From NCBI GenBank assembly GCA_013695905.1, contig JACCZQ010000020.1, positions 1 through 19,300 of the forward strand: a stretch of 19,300 nt of DNA. Reading direction: 5' to 3'. Position numbers and translations under genes: made by a program. The notes under the pieces are model-generated. The model saw nothing but the letters and a program-made list of their open reading frames with translations, did not search any database and was not told the DNA's origin. Source of the DNA: Chthoniobacterales bacterium. Its GTDB lineage: Bacteria; Verrucomicrobiota; Verrucomicrobiia; Chthoniobacterales; UBA10450. Position 1 is the first letter of the stretch. Each line of letters begins with the position of its first letter. This document shows, one piece after another, positions 14,566 to 19,300 of the stretch.

Positions 14566-14757
14566 GGCGGCAGGCGGCGAACAGCACCTTCTTCGCGGAT
14601 CTTGGCGTCGCGCAAGCTCATTGGGAGGAGTTTCACACTACTGCTTAAGCATCCGGCGAGCCCCGGGAGCCGGAAGTGTCCCAGTAAAACCACGGAGGCG
14701 TGCGCAGAGCGGCTTGGTTGGAGGCGTCCATCGCGCGTGCGCCCGCGAATAAGAGGC

Positions 14758-15804
14758 ATGGTCTCGACGAAAGGGTATGCTTCGCAAACTGCCACCGCGC
14801 CACTGGCGCCGATTTCCTTCGACCGGCGCGATCCGCTCCCGACGGATGTGCAGATCGAGATTCTTTTCTGCGGCGTTTGCCATTCCGATCTCCACACGGC
14901 GCGCGGCGAGTGGGGTGCGACGAAGTTCCCGTGTGTGCCGGGGCACGAGATCGTCGGCCGCATCACGAAAGTGGGCGCGAAGGTGGAGAACTTCCGCGAG
15001 GGGGAGCTGGCCGCGGTGGGTTGCATGGTGGATTCCTGTCATTCCTGCGTCCATTGCCGGGAAGGCCTGGAGCAGTTCTGCAGCAACGGGGCGACCTTCA
15101 CTTATAATAGCGATGACCCACACACCGGCGGCCACACCTTTGGTGGATATTCGAAGAGCGTCGCGGTGGACGAACAATTTGTGCTGCGCGTTTCGGAGAA
15201 CGCCGATCTCGCGGCGACGGCTCCGCTGTTGTGCGCGGGCATCACCACCTACTCGCCGCTGAAGCGGTGGAAAGTAGCCGCGGGCCAGAAAGTCGGCGTG
15301 GTGGGGCTGGGCGGCCTGGGCCACATGGGGGTGAAATTCGCCGCTGCGTTCGGCGGGGAGGTGACGCTCTTCACGACCTCGCCGGAGAAGGCGCAGGACG
15401 CGCGGCGTTTCGGCGCCTCAGAAGTGGTGGTGTCGAAGAACAAGGAGGAGATGGAGAAGCAGGCGAACAGCTTCGATTTCATCCTCGATACGGTTTCTGC
15501 AAAGCACGACCTGAACGCTTACCTCGCGCTCTTGAAACGTGACGGCACACTGTGCCTGGTGGGTGCGGCGCCGGAGCCGTCGCCGGTGGCGGCGTTCAGC
15601 CTCATCGCGCCGCGGCGGCAGCTGGTGGGGTCGTTGATCGGTGGAATCGCAGAGACACAGGAGATGCTGGATTTCTGTGCCGAACGGGGGATCACCTGCG
15701 AGGTCGAGATGATCGGCATCGATAAGATCAACGAAGCGTACGAGCGGATGTTGAAGAGCGATGTGAAGTATCGGTTTGTGATCGATATGGCTTCGCTGAA
15801 GTAG
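14758..15804 (+). CDS. Zinc-dependent NAD(P)-dependent alcohol dehydrogenase (YahK/CAD-like)
   Basis: A 348-residue medium-chain dehydrogenase, full length. Catalytic zinc ligands fit C41 (CGVCHSD), H63-E64 (PGHEIVG) and C159 (LLCAGITTY). Four structural-zinc cysteines are present at 94, 97, 100 and 108. The dinucleotide-binding loop VGLGGLGHMG lies at 182-191, followed by the second half of the Rossmann fold. This is the cinnamyl-alcohol-dehydrogenase/YahK branch, which reduces a broad range of aldehydes, usually with NADPH. The ATG at 14758 has AAGAGG just before it, and homology begins close after. The same frame stays open back to 14152 by chance. It is divergent from the small pilus-like gene. 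Confidence 0.95.
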   Translation: MVSTKGYASQTATAPLAPISFDRRDPLPTDVQIEILFCGVCHSDLHTARGEWGATKFPCVPGHEIVGRITKVGAKVENFREGELAAVGCMVDSCHSCVHCREGLEQFCSNGATFTYNSDDPHTGGHTFGGYSKSVAVDEQFVLRVSENADLAATAPLLCAGITTYSPLKRWKVAAGQKVGVVGLGGLGHMGVKFAAAFGGEVTLFTTSPEKAQDARRFGASEVVVSKNKEEMEKQANSFDFILDTVSAKHDLNAYLALLKRDGTLCLVGAAPEPSPVAAFSLIAPRRQLVGSLIGGIAETQEMLDFCAERGITCEVEMIGIDKINEAYERMLKSDVKYRFVIDMASLK

Positions 15805-15865
15805 CGGGCGCGATTCAGCTGCACCTGGCTAAGACCGGGTGGCCGCGTGGGTGACTTCCGTAGCC

Positions 15866-15910
15866 CAAGTTTTCAACTTGGATTTTCGCAGACAGCAAGT
15901 TGGAAACTTG
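15866..15910. repeat. Pair of CAAGTT...AACTTG palindromes
   Basis: CAAGTTTTCAACTTG at 15866-15880 and CAAGTTGGAAACTTG at 15896-15910 share the same 6-base arms and differ only in their 3-base centres. Their starts are 30 bases apart. Each can form a small hairpin, and the arms can also pair with each other, giving one larger stem. Such paired palindromes behave like REP elements. Confidence 0.75.
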
Positions 15911-16012
15911 CGCCACGTCCGAGTTGTCGCGTCTGAGCGGCGCGGGGGGGCAGGCGGCCGTTACGTGTGCGGGAGGCGCGGTGTGCGGAACGCATGCAGC
16001 GAGTATCCACGT

Positions 16013-16111
16013 CAAACCCCGCCGCGTCAGGAGACGCGGCCTACAACGGCGCGCGGTCATGTCGTGTGGTCTGCCGTTGTCGGCCGCGGTCTCCCGACCC
16101 GGCGGGGTTTG
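16013..16111. repeat. Long imperfect inverted repeat with internal hairpins
   Basis: The 38-base left arm (16013-16050) and the complement of the 39-base right arm (16073-16111) align with only a few mismatches and one extra base, around a 22-base centre. The left arm contains its own perfect hairpin, GCCGCGTC/GACGCGGC (16021-16028 with 16033-16040, loop AGGA). This looks like two copies of one REP-like unit inserted head to head. Confidence 0.8.
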
Positions 16112-16198
16112 CGCTCCGGTCGTCCGCGACGACGATCGCCCGCCACTCCTTGCTAAGTTTCCATTGACGCCGAGCAGCCGGGCAGCCTTTGCTGCGCC

Positions 16199-18019
16199 AT
16201 GCTCAAGCGCGTGCTGAAGTGGCTCGGAGCCTTGGTTTTGCTGCTCATCGTGGTGGCAGCCGTCTTCGTGGTGAACGCCATCTGGTTTCGCCCGTGGAGC
16301 CTGAATGTCTTCTACGAAAAGGCGTTCATCGAGTTCGTGTTCGACGAGCCGGAGCTGCTCACGTCGCTGGGATTGATCGAGCAATTCGGCATCACCGGTC
16401 ACAGCGGGAAACTCGGCGATGTCTCACCCGCGCATCAGCAGAAGCAGTTCGATCGGCTCCGGAAAAACCTGGAGCAGCTCCGCGCGTATCCGATTTCCAG
16501 GCAGAACGAATCGCAGCGGCTTTCCACCTCGGTGTTCGAGTGGTTCCTGCAGCGACAGCTCGATGGCGAGAAATTTCAGTGGCACAACTATCCGGTCAAT
16601 CAGCTCTTCGGGGTGCAGAATCAGTTCCCGTCGTTCATGGCGAACACGCACCGGCTGAACAACGCGAAGGACGCTGAGTATTACCTCGACCGGCTGGCGG
16701 CCTTGCCGAAGAAGTGGGATCAGCTGACGGAGAGCCTGAAGGCGCGGGAGGAGAGAGGCATCATTCCGCCGCGGTTCGTGGTGGAGAAGGTGCTGCAGGA
16801 GATGACCGATTTCGCCGCGAAGCCGGCGGCGGAAAATATCCTCGCGACATCGTTCAAGGAACGAGCGGCGAAAATCGGGAAGCTCAATGATGAGCAGCGC
16901 GCGGAGTTCCAGCGGCGCGTGGAAGCAGCGATCGAGGAGGACGTTTACCCCGCCTACCAGAAGCTGATCGCCTACTGGGCGGAGCTGCTGAACAAGACGA
17001 CGACCGACGATGGCGTGTGGAAATTGCCCGATGGTGAGGAGTTCTACGCCTACGTGCTGCGGCAATACACGACCGTGCCGTTGAACCCGGCGGAGATCCA
17101 CGCGATCGGCGTGGCGGAGGTGGAGCGGATCGAGGGAGAGATGCGCGCGATCCTGGATGCGAATGGCTTCGCCGGGCAGCCGATCGCGGAGACGGTGCGC
17201 TCGTTAGGCAAAGATCCGCGCTTTCTTTATCCGAACGACGACGCTGGCCGCGCAGCCGCGCTCGCAGAATACAAGCGGCTGATCGACGTGGCGCTCGAGC
17301 GGTCGGAGGCGATGTTCGCGACGCTGCCCAAAGCGTCGATGGAAGTGCGGCGTGTGCCGGAATTCAAGGAAGCGACGGCGGCGGGCGCTTACTACGAGGC
17401 GCCCGCGATGGATGGCTCACGGCCCGGCGTTTTCTACGCGAACCTGCGCGACATGACCGAAGTGCCGAAGTGGGGCATGCCCACACTTTCGTATCACGAA
17501 GGGGTGCCGGGACATCACTTCCAGATCGCGATCGCGCAGGAGCTCACGGGGTTGCCGCAATTCCGGAAGCTGGTGCCGTTCACCGCCTACTCGGAGGGTT
17601 GGGCGCTTTACACCGAGTGGCTGGCGAAAGAGGCGGGCTGGTATGAAGGCGATCCGTTTGGCGACCTCGGCCGGCTGCAGGCGGAGATGTTCCGCGCGGT
17701 GAGGCTGGTGGTGGACACCGGTATTCACGCGCAGCGTTGGACGCGGGAGCAGGCGATCGCCTACATGCTGGAGAAAACCGGGATGGCGGAGGGCGAGGTC
17801 ACATCAGAGATCGAGCGTTACATCGTCATGCCGGGGGAGGCCTGCGCCTACAAGGTCGGCATGATGAAAATCCAGGAACTCCGCACGCGTGCGCAGCAGG
17901 AGCTCGGCGCGAAGTTCGATCAGCGTGAGTTCCATGATGTGGTGCTGAAGAACGGCGCCTTGCCGCTCGAAATCCTTGAGCGGCTGGTAAACGACTACAT
18001 CACTGCGAAGAAGGCCTAG
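16199..18019 (+). CDS. DUF885 family zinc metallopeptidase, membrane anchored
   Basis: A 606-residue protein, near the usual DUF885 size. An N-terminal membrane helix (about 6-28, GALVLLLIVVAAVFVVNAIWF) with positive residues before it and no cleavage motif suggests a membrane-anchored protein with its domain outside the cytoplasm. The mostly helical body carries the family signature SYHEGVPGHHFQ at 431-442: H433 and H439 as zinc ligands and E434 as general base in an HExxxxH arrangement. TAYSEGWALYTEW at 462-474 gives E466 as the third ligand. DUF885 proteins are related to M3/M32-type carboxypeptidases and are thought to cut small peptides; the substrate here is unknown. It is the only gene on its strand between two repeat-rich spacers. 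Confidence 0.93.
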   Translation: MLKRVLKWLGALVLLLIVVAAVFVVNAIWFRPWSLNVFYEKAFIEFVFDEPELLTSLGLIEQFGITGHSGKLGDVSPAHQQKQFDRLRKNLEQLRAYPISRQNESQRLSTSVFEWFLQRQLDGEKFQWHNYPVNQLFGVQNQFPSFMANTHRLNNAKDAEYYLDRLAALPKKWDQLTESLKAREERGIIPPRFVVEKVLQEMTDFAAKPAAENILATSFKERAAKIGKLNDEQRAEFQRRVEAAIEEDVYPAYQKLIAYWAELLNKTTTDDGVWKLPDGEEFYAYVLRQYTTVPLNPAEIHAIGVAEVERIEGEMRAILDANGFAGQPIAETVRSLGKDPRFLYPNDDAGRAAALAEYKRLIDVALERSEAMFATLPKASMEVRRVPEFKEATAAGAYYEAPAMDGSRPGVFYANLRDMTEVPKWGMPTLSYHEGVPGHHFQIAIAQELTGLPQFRKLVPFTAYSEGWALYTEWLAKEAGWYEGDPFGDLGRLQAEMFRAVRLVVDTGIHAQRWTREQAIAYMLEKTGMAEGEVTSEIERYIVMPGEACAYKVGMMKIQELRTRAQQELGAKFDQREFHDVVLKNGALPLEILERLVNDYITAKKA

Positions 18020-18094
18020 CCGCCGACGCCGCGCCAGACTTCGGACAGCGCTGCGATGCACTGCCGAGCCGAGCGCCCACCCCGGCTATCAGAG

Positions 18095-18336
18095 CACCGG
18101 AGGTGCGACGGAATGAAGCCCGGAGTGAAGCGCAAGCGGAACTCCGGGGATGGAGTCCCGCGAAGATGCCAAGCCCCGGAACGGGGCGGCGGAAGCTCAC
18201 CGCTGCAGTCGGCGTGTGTAGTTCTTCTGCAGCGGTTCCGTCACCCCTGCCGGGGTTTCTCCCTCTCATTGCTCACGCATTCCCGGAGCTTCGCTGTCGC
18301 TCCGCACCGGGCTTCATTCCGTCGTGCCTCCGGCAC
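18095..18336. repeat. 242-bp near-palindromic element
   Basis: The left outer arm (about 18095-18155) and the complement of the right outer arm (about 18275-18336) align over about 60 bases with mismatches, sharing the word ACGGAATGAAGCCCGG. Inside, ACCGCTGCAG (18199-18208) and its exact complement (18227-18236) close an 18-base central loop, and CCCCGG blocks pair between. All arms share one centre near 18217, so the element can fold into one long hairpin. Each end also has a tiny hairpin (CACC-GGA-GGTG; GTGCC-TCC-GGCAC). Confidence 0.8.
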
Positions 18337-18350
18337 TTGTCGTGACGCGT

Positions 18351-18430
18351 CGCAAGTTGGCGATGTGCGTCGCAAGTTGGCGATGTGCGTCGCAAGTTGG
18401 CGATGTGCGTCGCAAGTTGGCGATGTGCGT
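18351..18430. repeat. Four perfect tandem copies of a 20-bp unit
   Basis: The unit CGCAAGTTGGCGATGTGCGT begins at 18351, 18371, 18391 and 18411 with no differences between copies, followed by a partial CGC. There are no spacers, so it is not a CRISPR array. Twenty bases is not a multiple of three, so it does not look like coding sequence. Confidence 0.95.
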
Positions 18431-18469
18431 CGCCGGTCCTCAGGGGGTGTCTAAAAAGTGCGCTTTCCA

Positions 18470-18565
18470 CTGTCATATTGAGCGTAGCGAAATATCTCTG
18501 ACTGTTTCTCGGGTGGCGCGGCAGGAAAAGCAGTCAGAGATCCTTCGCGGTGCTCAGGATGACAG
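18470..18565. repeat. REP-like hairpin (CTGTCAT...GATGACAG type)
   Basis: The left arm 18470-18504 and the complement of the right arm 18531-18565 match at 28 of 35 positions around a 26-base centre. The ends CTGTCAT and ATGACAG and the inner TCTCTGACTG block are conserved. Repeats of this appearance (CTGTCATTCTGAGCGAAGCG-like) are scattered through many bacterial genomes. Confidence 0.85.
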
Positions 18566-18617
18566 ACTTTCTAGACGGCCCCTCAAGGGTTGAGCAGTCG
18601 CTGAAGCTGTCTCCTAC

Positions 18618-18672
18618 CGAGTTTGGAGCTTGGTGCTTCTCTGGAATTTGGAGCTTGGGATTTGGAATTTCC
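18618..18672. repeat. Degenerate TTTGGA/GCTTGG word repeat
   Basis: The words TTTGGAGCTTGG, TTTGGAGCTTGGGA and TTTGGAATTT recur in a short, AT-richer block just beyond the permease stop codon. It is low-complexity sequence with no visible coding role. Confidence 0.6.
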
Positions 18673-18675
18673 CTT

Positions 18676-19300
18676 TCACTCCGTCCGCAGCGCCGTCATC
18701 GGCGACACCCGCGTTGCCCGCCGCGCCGGGAAGAAACACGCCAGCAACGCCGCCGCGCCTAACAAGGCCGACGCCACCAGCAGCGCCATCGGATCGGCGG
18801 GGCTCACCTGGTAGAGCATCTGCGCCAGCACACGGCCCGCCCCGAGCGCGAGCAGGATCCCGATCGCCAACGCAAAGGCAGTCTGCAGCGCACCCTGACG
18901 CATGATGAGCATGAACACGTCTCCCGGGTTTGCGCCGAGCGCCATCCGGATCCCGATCTCCCGCGTTCGCCGCGCCACGGAATACGCTTTCACTCCGTAA
19001 ACCCCGACCACCGCCAGCAGCAGCGCGATTCCACCGAAGACACCGAACATCACCGCCGCCAACCGGATCGCCCAGAGGCCGACGTTGCGCTCCATGTAAT
19101 CGACCCACGGCGCGATGTGCAGCAGCGGGATCTCCGGACTCACCGCGCGCAGCGTCTGGCGGACGGTGCCGATCATTCCCGTGACCGTCGCGCGATCCGG
19201 CGAGCTGGTGCGCACATGCAGGTAAACCGAGCCGTTATAAACCTGCCCGAGCGGCACAAACAGCCGCCGCGAGACATTGCTCCCGGTGACCTCGTGACGA
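18676..19300 (-). CDS. ADOP/MacB-type ABC transporter permease, C-terminal part (5' end outside window)
   Basis: The frame is open to the right edge, so only the last 208 or so residues are seen. It begins in the end of a periplasmic domain (FVPLGQVYNGSVYLHVRT and a following VRQTLRAVSPEIPLL segment), then an FtsX-type domain: helix 1 around WAIRLAAVMFGVFGGIALLLAVVGVYGV, the cytoplasmic loop YSVARRTREIGIRMALGANPGDVFMLIMRQG, two further helices and the terminal PARRATRVSPMTALR motif. That loop and ending are characteristic of the acidobacterial-type duplicated permeases related to MacB, which work with a separate ATPase in export of lipoproteins or small molecules. No ATPase gene is in view. 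The gene is convergent with the DUF885 gene. Confidence 0.92.
   Translation of the reverse strand, partial: RHEVTGSNVSRRLFVPLGQVYNGSVYLHVRTSSPDRATVTGMIGTVRQTLRAVSPEIPLLHIAPWVDYMERNVGLWAIRLAAVMFGVFGGIALLLAVVGVYGVKAYSVARRTREIGIRMALGANPGDVFMLIMRQGALQTAFALAIGILLALGAGRVLAQMLYQVSPADPMALLVASALLGAAALLACFFPARRATRVSPMTALRTE

Larger units (their letters stand above)
15805..16198. other. 394-bp intergenic stretch filled with hairpin repeats
   Basis: No convincing gene is seen between the dehydrogenase stop and the DUF885 start; open frames here are short and cross the repeats. It holds two 15-bp CAAGTT/AACTTG palindromes near the left and a long paired inverted repeat in the middle. No clear promoter for the DUF885 gene is visible in the last 80 bases. 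Confidence 0.7.
18020..18675. other. 656-bp repeat-rich intergenic region
   Basis: No gene is supported here. From left to right it holds a 242-bp near-palindrome, four tandem 20-bp units, a 96-bp REP-like hairpin and a short AT-richer block of degenerate TTTGGA/GCTTGG words. Open frames crossing it consist of translated repeats. It separates the 3' end of the DUF885 gene from the 3' end of the permease gene, so all these repeats lie between convergent genes. Confidence 0.8.

Noticed and set aside
14152..14757. Apparent 200-residue N-terminal extension of the alcohol dehydrogenase
   Set aside because: It overlaps the monooxygenase and pilus-like genes on the other strand, is low-complexity, and the dehydrogenase family starts at the ATG at 14758.
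18351..18430. CRISPR array
   Set aside because: The repeats are directly adjacent with no spacers, only 20 bp long, and no cas genes are present.
18324..18593. An open frame through the tandem array and hairpin
   Set aside because: Its protein is translated repeat sequence (including REP-like hairpin). There is no ribosome binding site or family match.

Overview
The window is high-GC bacterial chromosomal DNA, most likely from a soil or freshwater Verrucomicrobium (Spartobacteria/Chthoniobacterales-like). This is an inference from gene families and repeats, because no rRNA or other marker gene is present. The indicators are a class III adenylate cyclase whose linker ends in a PEKSIAV motif, a stand-alone RfaE2-type heptose adenylyltransferase, a DUF4912 protein, a bactofilin, an ADOP/MacB-type permease, and several GC-rich hairpin repeats of kinds common in that phylum. 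Shine-Dalgarno sequences are often weak or missing.

Left third (1-5060). An edge-truncated adenylate cyclase gene (minus) lies downstream of the eroded 5' end of a TolB-like/TPR signalling gene. Next is an AbrB/PIN toxin-antitoxin pair with a well-formed, apparently leaderless promoter and an embedded palindrome. A tight minus-strand cluster follows, in transcription order diacylglycerol-kinase-like lipid kinase, rfaE2, purN: a 4-base overlap, then directly abutting genes. It joins lipid/LPS precursor work to purine synthesis. A DUF4912 gene runs the other way.

Middle (5054-11780). A two-gene minus-strand operon encodes a secreted D-aminoacylase-like amidohydrolase that lacks the usual HxH metal motif and a membrane-anchored M28 metallopeptidase. 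A 154-bp inverted-repeat element sits between the convergent 3' ends of the M28 and DUF4912 genes and supplies the M28 stop codon. Then come a Tyr/Arg/Gly-rich lipoprotein with a tandem duplication, a YiiD_C-type thioesterase (minus), an SRPBCC protein with a good terminator, and a secreted Cys/His (NlpC/P60- or CHAP-like) protein with its own promoter.

Right third (11780-19300). A bactofilin, a weak hypothetical gene, a 53-residue membrane protein, a luciferase-like monooxygenase, a small pilus/secretion-like protein, a zinc alcohol dehydrogenase, a DUF885 metallopeptidase, and the C-terminal part of an ADOP/MacB-type permease running off the right edge. The two long gene-free stretches (15805-16198 and 18020-18675) are filled with hairpin repeats: a paired inverted repeat, a 242-bp near-palindrome, a perfect 4 x 20-bp tandem array and a 96-bp hairpin.

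I do not see a defence island, prophage, CRISPR array, biosynthetic cluster or other clearly new multi-gene system. The most unusual content is the repeat architecture, the catalytically altered amidohydrolase and the leaderless toxin-antitoxin promoter.
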